64,000 bases of DNA, taken from contig CP136066.1 of assembly GCA_032622095.1 (NCBI GenBank), forward strand, positions 63,210,609-63,274,608, written 5' to 3'. Every line of letters begins with the position of its first letter. Within the stretch, counting starts at the first letter, position 1. Below the pieces are notes generated by a model. It was not told the DNA's origin. It saw only the letters and a list, made by a program, of their open reading frames with translations, and did no database searches. Source of the stretch: Siphonodentalium dalli. Taxonomy: Eukaryota > Mollusca > Scaphopoda > Gadilida > Siphonodentaliidae. This document shows, piece by piece, positions 11,281 through 23,160 of this stretch. Position numbers and translations under genes: made by a program.

Positions 11281-12833
11281 TATATATATTTTCGAATATT
11301 TCAAAGTGCCTGTAATTATAATTGCTTAAAGATTTCCCATTCAATTTGACACTGTAAATCTACTGTAATGGTTCAGGTTTTCCAAACCGAATATGGCGCC
11401 TCTCAAGCTAAGGCGATGTTTCATTTGAGAGAGTCCTATGTTTATGTAGGATGGAACAATGAACAGAGATCCTGAGAGATGCAAGCCAAATAATTGATTT
11501 ATGCCGTAATGTGGTTAAGGCCTGATGGCATACATGTACATGTAGTGTTGAAACAACTAGGGATTTCATAGTGTTTTAGAGAGAGGAGGGTAATCCAAGT
11601 GGTTATAGCACTTGTCCTCCAATCCCTTTTGTCATAAATCAATTTATGAACATATAAGTTACATGTATGTTTAAACCATAGTCAACATAAATGCTACATG
11701 TACTTTTATATGCTCATTTGGAATTTCATTTGGGTGTTATTTAATTATGTTTATCTTAGGTAACTGCTAAATTTGGACACATTTGATGTCATTTATTGTC
11801 CATCACTCCATCTAAAAGCCGAACGCAACCAATAACAGATCACAAATACAACTACTAGTACATGTAATTGTCAGTGGGCTTCTAAAAGGTTGTACCTGCC
11901 ATTTTGGAGCAAAACTTTTTATTGCATTCTCGGAATCTACGGTTACCGTTCCCGAGATAACTTGTCAAAATTTCAGGTATAAATGCCATTTTTCAATGTT
12001 TTTTAGGAAAATTTGTGTTGTAAAATGTTGTACGGTACCTGGGTTCTCCGTGAAAAATATTTGTCATTTATGAATGTTGTATATTTTATATTCGAAACCA
12101 TTCCCGATAAGATAATTCTGATGAGATTGTTTTGTAGAAGAATGGCCTGAGGGCGTATCTTCCTTATCCTGGGTGACAGAGACTAACGAAGATGCGGCAA
12201 TCATCAAAATTAATATGTTGTATACATGTACATGTTGACAAGATTTTTATTGTTTTTACTTTTAAAAGTGTCATATAACATCATAAAATCATCTTTTCTC
12301 ATCAACTAGATGATAAGTGAAAATGAAAGTATACATGTATCTAGTATAACGTTCTGTGTTGTTATGCAAAGATATTGGCATTATACCAATCTATTTTCAG
12401 ATATGATTAGTTTTTTGTTAATCCTGAACAGTTTGATTTTCCTGAGGTACAACCTTGTATAAGCCCACCAAGTTGGCACCAACCATATACAAGTTGATTT
12501 GCATGAATACAGATTCATTGTAGTTATGTTTAAGAATACAATGTAGCATCTTATGAAGTGTTGTGCAGTTTGGGTCTCTAATAAGATCTGTATTCACATA
12601 CAATATACAGGTACACAGTTAATGTGCTTTAAAACAAGTACAGTGCACCAGTATAACCACCAACTTGCAATTTTTATAATTAATTAAATAAATTAAGTAT
12701 TTATATTTAATAAATATAAATGATATCTCCACTACTTATTGTCGGTTTGGTAAATAAAAGTTGGCAATGCAGATGCAGGGCCCAAAATACTAGTACAATT
12801 AATTTTGAATCAAATGACGAATCAAGTTATTCA
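11281..12833. other. Intergenic, no gene seen
   Basis: No coding motif on either strand. A 'GTGGTTATAGCACTTG' word near 11600 looks faintly like a tRNA A-box but has no B-box or cloverleaf. Several ACATGTA words are present. Confidence 0.5.
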
Positions 12834-13400
12834 TTAAAGGGGTACTGTACGCCAAATGTTGTTGTTGGTTTCTATAGTCTCCGAATTTTTTCATTATTTG
12901 AAAGTCTGTTGAGTACGAAGTAGTGTTACGGATGACAAATTTACCGGAATGCAAAAATACAAATTGTCGAGTAATTTTTGTACAGTTTTCAACCAAATGA
13001 ATCAAATAAAAGTTATATTATAGGCATACTAGTCCCATATAATTATTTAAATTATTGTATCGTCGCTAGTCAGTGAGTGGCTTGAGTGTTCTCCCCGTAT
13101 CATCATAATATTATAAGCGATCGTGTGTGCGATCGGTTTAACAATCCAGTATCCCTCAATTACTTTGTTTGATTACGGAAATTCGTAATTTAATTGACGC
13201 CATTTTATGGCTCCAGTCCTAAATTCAATTTATATGAAAATTATTAACTTTTGTATTATAAAATTTTAAGATAGCCTATTAACCTGAGCGTTTACAGAAT
13301 ACATCTTCGACTCAAATTACTTATGTTTCTATATATTATCGATATTAGATCGTTGTTGTCACCGGAAATTTAATGAAAATGGCGTACAGTACCCCTTTAA
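12834..13400 (-). mobile_element. TTAA-flanked MITE (piggyBac-like), copy 2
   Basis: TTAA at 12834-12837 and 13397-13400, with good inverted ends: AGGGGTACTGTACGCCA at the left and TGGCGTACAGTACCCCT at the right. It aligns in reverse complement with 1641-2234. The 567-bp length and lack of coding capacity mark it as non-autonomous. Its ends are better preserved than in copy 1, so it defines the family termini. Confidence 0.85.
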
Positions 13401-14284
13401 GCACTGAAAATGGAAAAGTTTCGCGAGAATCATTACAAAAATCGATTCGGTGATTCTCGTCTAATCTTAAGCAGGGCTTATATTTTGGCGAGAATCCAAA
13501 TCTAGATTCCTGTAAATATTCTCCCAAATTACCCTGGATTCTCCTGAAAAAGTATGTATACATGTAGATTCTCGCAAAATCAGATGAGATACCGGTATAT
13601 GCTACAGATGCATATTGTGCATAATGTTGATCCAGGGAAGAAATTTGACATGCTTGTATTTGGATATACAAACATGCATTAAAGATCTTATTAGTGACCT
13701 TAAACTACATATAAACATGTTCACTGGACTTCACATGGAACTAGTTAAACATGTGCGCATGTCTAACAAAACATTTTCTTAAGGTCGATCCACACCGGAT
13801 GCGAGCGCATGATTATAACGGACATTTTCTGTCATCTGTAGCAGTTCAAACTTCAAAGCGCGCAATTTTTATATTCACACTGCAAGCGACATAATCGCTG
13901 ATCATGATTCGAGCACAGCAGTGATTTTATGCTTCGTTGATTTCTCACTTTGTGGCCAACAAGGGGGATAATTAGGCCGCTGTCAAATAGGATATTTCAT
14001 GCATGAAATACATGTACCTTCTAATTGAAGGCGACACATTGCATTTGTCATCGCGATAACAAAGATGGTGGGGGACTTTACTAGTAGCAACATGCTGATA
14101 ACTGAAGTGCAAGGATAAATGAGAAGAGAAAATTCCTGGCAAGAGCTCGACGTAATAACAGGATCATCTGGTTAATTTTGTATCCCAATTTACATGTATT
14201 CCAAGCTTGTGAAGTCACTTCGCACACAATTTGCCCCCCTCCCCCGGAATTGTACCGGAATAGAATTAAATTCAATTAAACGCA
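13401..14284. other. Intergenic, no gene seen
   Basis: Contains GATTCTCG-type words recurring at 13420-13575 (GCGAGAATC, TGATTCTCG, GGATTCTC, AGATTCTCG), possibly a decayed short repeat. No coding signal. Confidence 0.45.
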
Positions 14285-15195
14285 ATAAGGCCAACAAAAA
14301 AAAGATTGTATGTGTCCGATAACGGAGCAAAAAAATTAGGGTAGGTAGATAGGGAAATTTTTTATTTATTTTTTATTTTGATATTTTCTAATAGTATCCA
14401 GCCTCAGAAATATTGAACTACCTCGACCGAAATGACATAAAATGCCAACTCGGGTTGAGGGGAAAGTATTACTTGATCAACACGGTGGACATATACATTA
14501 AGATAGATAAAAGATCAAACTTACTTCATGCTTATAAAGTATGTTTTTTATTATTCACATTCTATATTTTCATAAATTTGGCTATAAACTTGGTACGAAA
14601 TTCATGTCGTTAACTTTTTATATGAATTTTACACATACTACCGCCATTATACCGTACTTGTATTGTGACGACTACATCCCATTGTCTGGAGGTAGTCATG
14701 AGTACACCCAACCTAGCATGTCTGGTTTTTGGAAACAGTAGCTATACATGTACACCTAACATGTGGTGATAACCTCTATACATGTACATGTATATATACA
14801 GATAAACACCCACCATGTCTGTTGATAGTGTTCCTATGTTCCATAAGACCCAAACAAGGCATAAAGCAGGCATGAGAGCCACTCTCAGGAAATTAAAAAT
14901 GAAAAATGCATGCCCAACAACCCATCACACACGTGGGGGCGTTTGAGACAGCAGTCACTGCATGGTCACTTTTCACAGGGATATGTTAGAAACCGTGTGT
15001 TTTTAACACTAATGACCATCAATATTTATGTGCATTACTGGTAAAAACAATAAAAAAAATTAATAAATGTTTTTTTTTTTTTTTAATTTTGACTTTTTCT
15101 CAAAATATCAATAAAAAGATTAGGGTCGGCGGGTTATTTTTAGGGTCGGTCAATGTACGGAAACTTAGCATCTTTTATTTTTGGCCTAACCTATA
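14285..15195. mobile_element. Putative inverted-repeat element (AAGGCCAAnAAAAAAAGAT ends)
   Basis: Left: AAGGCCAACAAAAAAAAGAT followed by a phrase with TTAGGGTAGGTAG. Right: the reverse counterpart, with TTAGGGTCGGCGGG and ending ATCTTTTATTTTTGGCC. The arms are about 100 bp and diverged, with long A/T runs. The interior has ACATGTA words and no transposase. Target duplication not resolved. Confidence 0.45.
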
Positions 15196-15325
15196 CGGAC
15201 GACAGAAAACGGACGTAAAAATGGCACGCTCGTGGCCGGTGAGGATTGACCCTTACTTGAACTTGTCTTCGGTTGACCATTGTGTTTCACTTTTTCATAC
15301 ACCCATCATAAATGATAGAGCATCT

Positions 15326-15605
15326 TTAAAGGTACTCAATCCGATCAGACGCTCCTACATTACTATTTATTTGGCTTCGGGTGTATAAATATTTGATTCC
15401 GAGTCAAGGAACCCCCTCATAAAAGCTCAGAGTGAACAGATATAGATTTATGAAATTTGTTAATTTCTCGAGATGTGGCCCGGCCAGAAAACATGTGGTC
15501 AAACAGACAAATTGCTCTAAAATCAAGTGGTTATTACAGTTACTACCACTTGATTTTAGAGGTATCCATCTTCATCCGCAATCTGATTAGATTGAGTACC
15601 TTTAG
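15326..15605. mobile_element. TTAA-type palindromic MITE (GGTACTCAATC family), third copy
   Basis: TTAA (15326-15329) then AGGTACTCAATCCGATCAG; right end CTGATTAGATTGAGTACCT followed by TTAG, one change from TTAA. The arms pair through CCACTTGATTTTAGAG and its inverse. About 280 bp, non-coding, same family as 8573-9869 and 9099-9586. Confidence 0.8.
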
Positions 15606-17079
15606 ATATAAATGTACATGTAAATTACTAAATAACTTGTAAAAAAAGGACAATTGGGTTTATCTTCAATTTGGAATGGAAGTGAAGTACACGCTAACAG
15701 TCAAACCATTATAACATGAAGTTTTAACTTCATTGTAAACGTCATTGTAATGTGCACAGCATACATCATCCAGAGGTGGTACAGTACATGTGGATCCTCT
15801 TTCCATATTATGGAATCAAAGTGCTGTCAAAATCTTTGAACTTTCCATATGATGTATGAATATACATGTACATGTACTAGTAGTTTCTATGTTGAGTCCA
15901 GCGTTCATCTGTCCCATTATTTTGACTGTTCAGTATCATAGGTTGAGGTGTTCCAACTTGATGCAATTGCGTAAGTACTGCTACATGTAGGCATACCTCT
16001 TGGCTTTCCTGGGCTTTCGGGTAAATTTGACGTCGCAGAATCTTGCCAACTGCATGCAGTAATAAATACTATAAATATTCATTGACAATGTGTTTTAATT
16101 TGCAATTTTGACGACTACTTCAAGGCTAGAACTTGATATAATTTTTTGTATTGTTGACATCTGTTGTCCACTGCCGGGAATATGTATATGGTTTCACTGC
16201 AGGACCCTGACAGATGTAGTAGCACACATGATGTTGGGCCCTACCGATACGTTACTGACATATCACTGCCAAATGCGCCCAGTTAATGCACAGTACCAGT
16301 TGAACTGAATTTACATACATGTACCGTACAACATAACATTATCACAATATACTTCTTCTGTTCCAACCGCTGCAGCAATTTGCGTAATGTCAAACTTCGA
16401 TGCTGGGAGCCAAAAGTCTCTGGCATGAAGACAATATAAATTTAAAACAGTATACATATACTCTTCCAGACACTCTTAATTCTTTGTTGTGGTGATGCGA
16501 AGGATCATCGCTTTAAAGTTTCCAACTTCCAAGTCGATTGGCTAATTAATACTATTACTAATTTATACCGTACAGTTGTAGTCCTAGAGTAGAGGTACTA
16601 GTACTGATCTGAAGCCTGTAGATCAAACTTCTCAGTTGCATATCAGTAATGAGTGACCCAGTGGTTTTCATTCGTGCCATAATAGCCATTGAGTACCGGT
16701 ACTGGTACTGGTACTGTCATATTCAGTCCGTTTCCTGGTCCCCAAATTGGAAATATAAATAATTTTGACAAGACTTTTCTTTCGATATTATGCGAACATC
16801 CATATGAATAAAATCGTTGAATCTTGTATTTAATTCACAATATATCCGATTTGTATCTAGTCGATCATTTTCTGTTGTCAATCCATGTTAATTTACGACA
16901 GAATTACCATAAAATACACGCTAACTCTTTTTGCGCTCATTTCACGTTGGAAGAATATATTTAGTTTGCCGATCGAAACGAAATCTTAAAGATTAAAGGT
17001 TACAAACTGTAATTCTATGCCCTAATATTTTTCTGTTCATTTAGGGTCTAATATAATATAGCTCCTGACTCATTTTAAG
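15606..17079. other. Intergenic, no gene seen
   Basis: No recognisable coding motif. Holds a short (GGTACT)n-like run near 16695-16713 and ACATGTA words near 15862-15880. Confidence 0.5.
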
Positions 17080-18765
17080 TCACTCAACTTGTAAGCAATG
17101 TCAATGCGAAAAAGTGTCCGTGTAGACACCAGGCAAGATGGCGTCCAATATGGCCGCCGTTTTTTTCCAGTCGAGTCCCTAAGTCAATTCGATGCATATG
17201 ATAGTGAAAACATCTTGTCTTGTGTATACAAATGTATATACTTGTGTGAAGCGAAGATGTATTACAACATTTAAAGGCAAAATTGCCGCCAAAATGGCTG
17301 CCGGAAATTTTGACGTTTTTACACTAATTTCTTGTAGATTAGTTTCTGCTCTATGGAATTGGTTCAGAATAAGGACTTTATTTTGTACTGTTCAAGTTAA
17401 TGATCATCGGAAAATGAAACGTGCCATTCATTTGGGTCCCAGCCCCTTCAGAGCCCTCAAAAATTCGATTTTACAGAACGCGGAAAGAAATTTGTCATTT
17501 TGTCTCAAAATGGCGGCCAATATATGGAAAACGGTGAATTTTTCCCTAGCATGCCAATTAATCGCTTACGAGCTGTGGCTGATGAATAACCTTATGTCTT
17601 ATATACATGATGTTAACAATTCTGATGCACCTTAGTTAATTGTTATTAGTGTAACTACTGACATTACAAGAACAAATCTGATTTTTCTATCACAAGCTTG
17701 ACATCGAAATCGTCAAAAATAACAACCAGGAGGTGAATATGTGGTGACGGGTGAGGTGCGGTAGAGGGGTAATGTCACAAGAGCTATACTCGACCTTCAC
17801 CACATAATTTGCAGTCACGTTATATTCAACTAATTAACGGGTCTTTTTCTGGTGGTTTATAGAACGCCAAAATGGGTGGAACATCTTGATATATATGTCA
17901 AATTGCACATACGGGTGGAATGGAGTCGATTTGAGAGTATAGATGCGCGCCCTACGAGTATACCATTTATTAAGGTCAAGGGTGACATTACCCTGCTACC
18001 GTGAGGTGCATAGGTATAGAGGGAGTTACTCTATAGGCCTATGATAACACCATGGTCATTAGATAACAATTCCTTGTTTTTATGATCACATAGTAACTCC
18101 CTGTAGACATTCACTTCATATTTGTCCGCATACAAATGTTAGTATTTAATATATGTAAGATAGTCCATTTTATTCCCTAATCAAAACTTGTAAGCGATTA
18201 CATAGCATGCTGTGGCAATATTTGCCTCTTTTTAAATTTTTTGTTGCCATTTTTGCAGCCAGTTTGGGACAAAGTGACAATTTTGATTAAATTGAGTTAA
18301 AATATTTATAGGTAATGGTATGCCTCAGTTACGTTGCACAGTTCATTTCTTGTTGAACAATGAATAGAATCAGAATTGTGATTTTTGGTGAAATTTTATA
18401 CCACGTTCTGTAAACAATTTAATATTTGAGGGACCGGAAGGGCTGGGACCACAATAATGTCATAGTTTATTGCTTCAATGATCAGTTAACATGAAAAATA
18501 ATAATAATAATAATAGTCCCAACTATGAACCAGTCACATACATAATTAACTTATCTAGAAGATATCGGTGGGAGAAAACATAAAATTTTCCACTTCCAGC
18601 TGCCATTTTGGCGGCCATTTTGGAAGGAGCAATTTTGCCCTAAAATGCATGTGGTATTGTAACTTCACAAAAAATATATACATTTGTATACATATGACAA
18701 CATGTTGTCACTTTAATTTGCATCAAACTGGCTCTAAGTGACTTGTAAGAAAAACGGCGGATCTA
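17080..18765. mobile_element. Fold-back element with ~600-bp inverted arms
   Basis: Arm 17080-17630 is the diverged reverse complement of about 18140-18765. Paired words include GTATACAAATGTATATA (17225) with TATATACATTTGTATAC (18676), GGCAAAATTGCCGCCAAAATGG with its inverse near 18600-18640, AATCGCTTACGAGCTGTGG with a CTTGTAAGCGATTACATAG phrase, and CAGCCCCTTCAGAGCCCTC with GAGGGACCGGAAGGGCTGG. AAGATGGC/AAAATGGCGGCC words recur four or more times along the left arm. The 147-codon frame at 17192-17635 lies wholly in the arm and shows no domain. No transposase, so this is a non-autonomous fold-back element or a large MITE. A fragment of the same family is at 28870-29130. Confidence 0.75.
17751..18010. 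mobile_element. 242-bp MITE with 9-bp target duplication
   Basis: The direct repeat GTGAGGTGC at 17751-17759 and 18002-18010 brackets an element at 17760-18001. Its ends are GGTAGAGGGGTAATGTCAC and GTGACATTACCCTGCTACC, an inverted pair with two mismatches. A 9-bp duplication fits Mutator-like elements best; an 8-bp hAT duplication with one extra matching base cannot be excluded. It sits in the loop between the arms of the fold-back element, so it is a nested, younger insertion. Confidence 0.85.
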
Positions 18766-18894
18766 CACCTGGTATTAATTAATTAATTAATGTAATGGTA
18801 ATCCAAACTATACATGTGAAATATGTTGTTGTAATTTAAAGTTTGAGCACCAAATACATATTCAAGTTAGCTCGTTGGTAACTTTTCCCCCATA

Positions 18895-19165
18895 ATGGAC
18901 AGTAAAACACCCCGGTATATCATGAGATGGATAAACACCTGGGTATACCATGATATGGAGAAACACCTGGGTAAATCCCTACCAAATGGATAAGACACTC
19001 GGGTAAATCTCGATATTGGTTTTATATACCTGGATTAACCCCGGTATAATCACTTTTTAATTGGGGTTTACCTGGGTAATATATTATTTTACCCTGGTTA
19101 ACCGGGGTTTACCATGGATTAAACCGGATAAACCCCCAGTTTTACCCGGGTACATTTGTATATGG
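18895..19165. repeat. ACACCTGGGTA / ACCCGGGTA diverged repeat
   Basis: Tandem-like phrases of the form GGATAAACACCTGGGTA recur at about 18930, 18960 and 18985, followed by GGGGTTTACC and ACCCGGGTA words in both orientations. The right part (19095-19165) is matched in reverse by 28110-28185. Related in composition to 4432-5225. Confidence 0.6.
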
Positions 19166-20013
19166 GCCCACCCGTCGAGGAAATATGCAATGGCCAGTCC
19201 GGTAGCTTCCGGGATAATATAGCCCCCCTCCCCATGTTGGGGATAATAGCTCCTGCGTTGGTGAAATCCTGGGGCCATAACTGGTATAAAAATCAAGAGA
19301 AGACTGACAATGATTTAAACAGAAAGTCCAACATTTTGGTTATCGCGCGAACAATTATTTTAAGCGGCCTGACGAATTCGTTCAGTCAACGGCTCTCTGT
19401 ACGTTCAGAGCTTGGCTCACCATGGTCAAACATAGCCGCAATGATTGGGTTGTCAGCGGACTCGTATTACATGATTTACATGGTCTGTATGATCCATGTA
19501 AAACGACAAATACACAACATTTACAGAGAGTACATGCATGTGTGTATCCACCCTAAATGAAATAAATAGAAAACAGTTCTATATCAGACCCCGGGAAATA
19601 TAAATACCACCCTGTTAACGTATACACCTCTATTTTCTACTAAGATATAATTGAGTTTTAAACTGCATTCACATGGATAGCTTACAGAGCTTCACCCTTC
19701 CAGTAAATAGAAGTTGTCTCATGCTGAGCATGTGAATCAGTGAATGTATATCTGTCTTTAGAACTATCCACTGGAATACTGTATAGCTTAGTTGGCACGC
19801 AATCAGGCTGGCAGATTTATTTTTGGCAGTGTTGGGCAAAGAAATCGTCTATAACCTGAATAATATGGGTGATTTATGCCATTTCCAGGTGGAACCTAAA
19901 ATTCATACCGTCTGCTAATTTGGTACTCTGGATTCATATGCGCAGGTTAACCGGTATGCTAGATTTAACAAAAGGCCGGTTCGTGCGCCAGCATGGAAAC
20001 GCTACACCACTTT
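19166..20013. other. Intergenic; includes dispersed repeat 19880-19995
   Basis: A 134-codon frame at 19156-19560 has no recognisable motif and starts inside the repeat, so it is not called. The stretch 19880-19995 is the inverted partner of 6765-6890. Confidence 0.45.
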
Positions 20014-20365
20014 ATTTACTATCTTGATTAATCAACTTACTATCTTGATTAATCAACTTACTATCTTGATTAATCAACTTACTATCTTGATTAATCAGCT
20101 TAGCTATCTTGATTAAACAACTTAGCTATATTGATTAATTAACTTACTCTCTTGATTAATAAACTTACTATCTTGATTAATCAACATACTATCTTGATTA
20201 ATCAACTTAGCGATCTTGATTAATTAACTACTATCTTGATTAATCAATTTACTATCTTGATTAATCAACTTCTTATCTTGATTAATCAACTTAGCTATCT
20301 TGATTAATCAACTTAGCTATCTTGATTAATCAACTTACTGTCTCGATTAATCAACTTAGCTCTCT
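20014..20365. repeat. 21-bp minisatellite with palindromic core TTGATTAATCAA
   Basis: About 15 copies of TACTATCTTGATTAATCAACT (unit written once over 21 bases as TACTATC + TTGATTAATCAA + CT), with a 22-base TAGCTATC variant interspersed. The 12-bp core is a perfect palindrome in most copies. Copies at the edges carry more changes (TTAAACAA, TCGATTAATCAA), as expected for an array homogenised in the middle. No coding signal. Confidence 0.95.
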
Positions 20366-22083
20366 TGGTTTTACAAAGAATGTAATATGTACCTTCGCTC
20401 TGATCTGGTGAGATGGGTGCTAATTTATTTCATTTGTTTCATTACAGTGTAATCAGCATCTCGGCATACGTGTATGGTTTGTTATCCAGAAAGTGTTGAA
20501 AATCCCGGATATTTAACAAGTGTTATACCGTAAGTGTTCTCATGCAACACAATATATAGTTATAAAAATTAAATAAATACACAAAGTCTGAATTAACACG
20601 AATGCCGATTTGAAAACATACCTATGGACAGGAATATAACTCCATAAATATTTAGAGCGTATATACACTACTTCTTGGTTACATATTTTGTTGCATTAGA
20701 ACTATAAATAATACTCATAGCAGACTCGCACCAAAATGGCTGCTTTTGTAAAATTTCAATTTTCTTCCGGGTTTATGAAACTGAATTTTTCAATAAATAC
20801 GAGAGATACGATGCCGTGATGTATCGTGATTGGTTTGGGTGGGTCAGTAAACAATTCCACTTCTAATGATGTATAATATATATATTCTACTAGCCGTTGA
20901 TTGTGTTTTTGAAGCGCAAGTCGGTGTAAAAATCGCACTTTTTGTACCCAGTTTAGCGGACACCATGAAATTTTAGATGTTTTGCATCAGACCTGTGCTC
21001 ATAACCGGAGTTTTTCTTAACCAATTTTTACAGGGGATACAACAAATTGAAGAGTAATAACATATCTTTCTAACTATAAATGAGGCATTTATGTTACAAA
21101 AATTATGTTGGTGTATTTTAACCTTATTGTGGACTTGGTAAAAACAATAATAAAATTAGGCCGGGCCAAGTTGGATACCTTTCTATAGGATTGAGTACTA
21201 TCGGGGTTGGGTCAATTATTTTTGTTCTGGGGACCTGTGCTTAAATCCTGGACAAATGAATTTAGCCCATCCGTCAAATATCTCCCACGCGGAAATATGT
21301 GCAACTCTTTCAAGTTTTGCTCTAGAGCTTTGCATAATAAATATCTATTTCAAGATCTCATTTGAGAAATTTGTTATCTATATATCAGGCAATTTTGGCT
21401 AAAAAACGTGCGTCTGGTCATAAGAATAAAATGTCATGTCTAATCTATATTTCATAGCTTTCTCCAGATATAAGATGCACCCACATATTATAATAACGGA
21501 GTATTACTCAGATCCGTGACACGCCACCCCCCCCCCCCTCACCAGTGACAGCCCTACCACTACTGTATCAATTGTCTACGCACTATGGAGAGCACTCTTT
21601 TACCACATGGGATATTTAAGTGACAACACATGAGTGGGATATGATCTCAGCTTTAATGCAACTGTCCCGAAGCGTCTAGTGGAAATAAGGTTTGGACGTG
21701 GTATCGGGAACAATTCAAGAAGAGATCGAGATCCGTTGGTGTAGATAACTGTATGTATAAGTAAAAATGGTTGGTCGATGAAGCACAGAGTATAGACAGG
21801 TTAAGATATAGGTCTGCTCGGAATGAAAGCCGGTGAAGAAGTCCTGTTTTCCCCGCTCTGAGAAGGTATATCTCTTAGTCCGCTGGCGTATGATGTATCA
21901 TATTATCCAACCTATCTATACTTTACTATAGAGTATATCACACATCTACTCGCATACCTTGGTTATAATATGAATGTAACCAGTCGATCAGTGTCGACAA
22001 ATATAGGTATGCTATGTTGCTTCAGATGTGTACTTATTGTTTCGTATGCCTCCCTCTATATAAGGTGCTCCACCATTACATAA
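20366..22083. other. Intergenic, no gene seen
   Basis: No frame with recognisable motifs. AAAATGGCTGC near 20733 is an isolated member of the AAGATGGC word class. A poly-C run lies near 21526-21538. Confidence 0.45.
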
Positions 22084-22234
22084 TTAACCCTTTACCCAAC
22101 AAACCGGCCAAAACCGGCCAAATAAAGCTTCAACAGCCTAAAATATCTTCGGTCTGTCTCAATAGAACCATACAAATATGGATATCATTGGAACCGGCTC
22201 CTTGACCACATTGTGATAGTTACAGTCATGCCCT

Positions 22235-22303
22235 GTGCCAATGCATTCTCTTATATATGCGAGTCGACCATAGGTCGCCTCGCATATATAAGAGAATGCA
22301 TTG
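22235..22303. repeat. Perfect palindrome, left hairpin
   Basis: GCCAATGCATTCTCTTATAT is mirrored exactly by ATATAAGAGAATGCATTGGC around a CGAGTCGACC/ATAGGTCGCCTCG centre with two or three mispairs. The arm is about 30 bases. The cruciform potential is strong. Confidence 0.9.
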
Positions 22304-22382
22304 GCCTAAAAAAAATCTTTAACACTTTTACCATTTTTTCTTACATTCTTTAACAATTTTATAATTTTTAATGTGTTAAGCC

Positions 22383-22450
22383 GATGCATTCTCTTAAATA
22401 TGCGAGGCGACCTATGGTCGACTCGCATATATAAGAGAATGCATTGGCAC
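22383..22450. repeat. Near-perfect palindrome, right hairpin
   Basis: Same sequence family as 22235-22303 but inverted: CGATGCATTCTCTTAAATAT pairs with ATATAAGAGAATGCATTGGC around a centre that is the reverse complement of the left hairpin's. One T-to-A change (TTAAATAT for TTATATAT) distinguishes it. Confidence 0.9.
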
Positions 22451-22478
22451 AGGGCCGTTCTGTTGGGTAAATAATTAA

Positions 22479-22837
22479 CCCTGTCCACAATACAGGTAAA
22501 TATTACACACAACAAACCCACCTATTGATACACGCTTGTCCTGCAGATAGCCCAGTCGCACTTAACCAATTTAAGCAGAGCCTTAGCTCTGACGAGATGC
22601 CGACGCAGAGAAACGCTGAAGAAATACTGCTAAACAGCGCAGGGCATTACAAGAAAACCATAGTCAGAAATGGTAACGCCACCAAGATCATATTATTAGC
22701 CATATATATAAATTATAATATATTATAATATAAACTAGCTTTCAAATTCCATGTGGGAATTTGGATACTTCCATATATCAAGTTTCCTGTTTCTCGTGTT
22801 ATACATTACATTCTTCAATTAAGCTGTCTCGCTTTTT
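22479..22837. other. Short open stretch of unknown nature
   Basis: A frame at 22525-22728 (67 codons) reads, for example, SPVALNQFKQSLSSDEMPTQ in its first half and has a locally more GC-rich, protein-like composition. It then runs into low-complexity AT sequence. I cannot assign it; it could be an old exon or a transposon remnant. Confidence 0.25.
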
Positions 22838-22843
22838 ATTACA

Positions 22844-23160
22844 CTAGCTGGTGGGCCCGACTTCGTCCAGGCTGTTTCCCATATCCTTCCCGGAGAAAGG
22901 CGCGATTTTACCTTGAATTGACTATTTTGAAAGTCAAGGTCAGGTCGGGGTCATGATTTGACCCGCCCAAAACACTCCCCGGACAAAACTAACCCTAGGT
23001 ATTAAATTTAGTCGAAATCCGTCCGTTTTACCCGATTTGACCTTGAATTGACCATTTTGACGGTCAATGTCGGGTCGGGGTCACGATTTGACCCGTCCAA
23101 AACACTCCCCGGATAAAAGTAGCCCTAAGTATCAAATTTCGTCGAAATCCATCTTTGATT
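22844..23160 (-). mobile_element. Helitron-like 3' terminus with ~120-bp tandem repeat
   Basis: Read on the minus strand, a GC-rich imperfect hairpin (GCCTGGACGAAGTCGGGC) is followed by CACCAGCTAGT, i.e. CTAG plus T at 22844-22847, the terminal arrangement of Helitrons. Adjacent plus-strand sequence 22921-23160 holds two copies of a block with TTTGACCTTGAATTGAC, GTCGGGTCGGGGTCACGATT-like and CCAAAACACTCCCCGGA words. The other end was not located. Confidence 0.45.

Larger units (their letters stand above)
22084..22478. mobile_element. TTAA-flanked element with hairpins at both ends
   Basis: TTAA (22084-22087) + CCCTTTACCCAACA at the left; TGTTGGGTAAATAA + TTAA (22475-22478) at the right, so the terminal 14 bases are inverted with three mismatches. 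Inside lie two large palindromes (22235-22303 and 22383-22450), built on AATGCATTCTCTTATATATG and its inverse around GCGAGTCGACCATAGGTCGCC-type centres. The two are also inverted copies of each other. No protein is encoded. The closest known pattern is a non-autonomous piggyBac-like MITE, but the double-hairpin interior is unusual. Confidence 0.75.

Noticed and set aside
11585-11640. tRNA-like A-box word (GTGGTTATAGCACTTG)
   Set aside because: No B-box (GGTTCGANNCC) at the proper distance and no cloverleaf; also no SINE-like tail.
17192-17635. 147-codon open frame, among the longest in the window
   Set aside because: It lies completely within the left arm of the fold-back element, includes the AAAATGGCGGCC repeat words and shows no domain.
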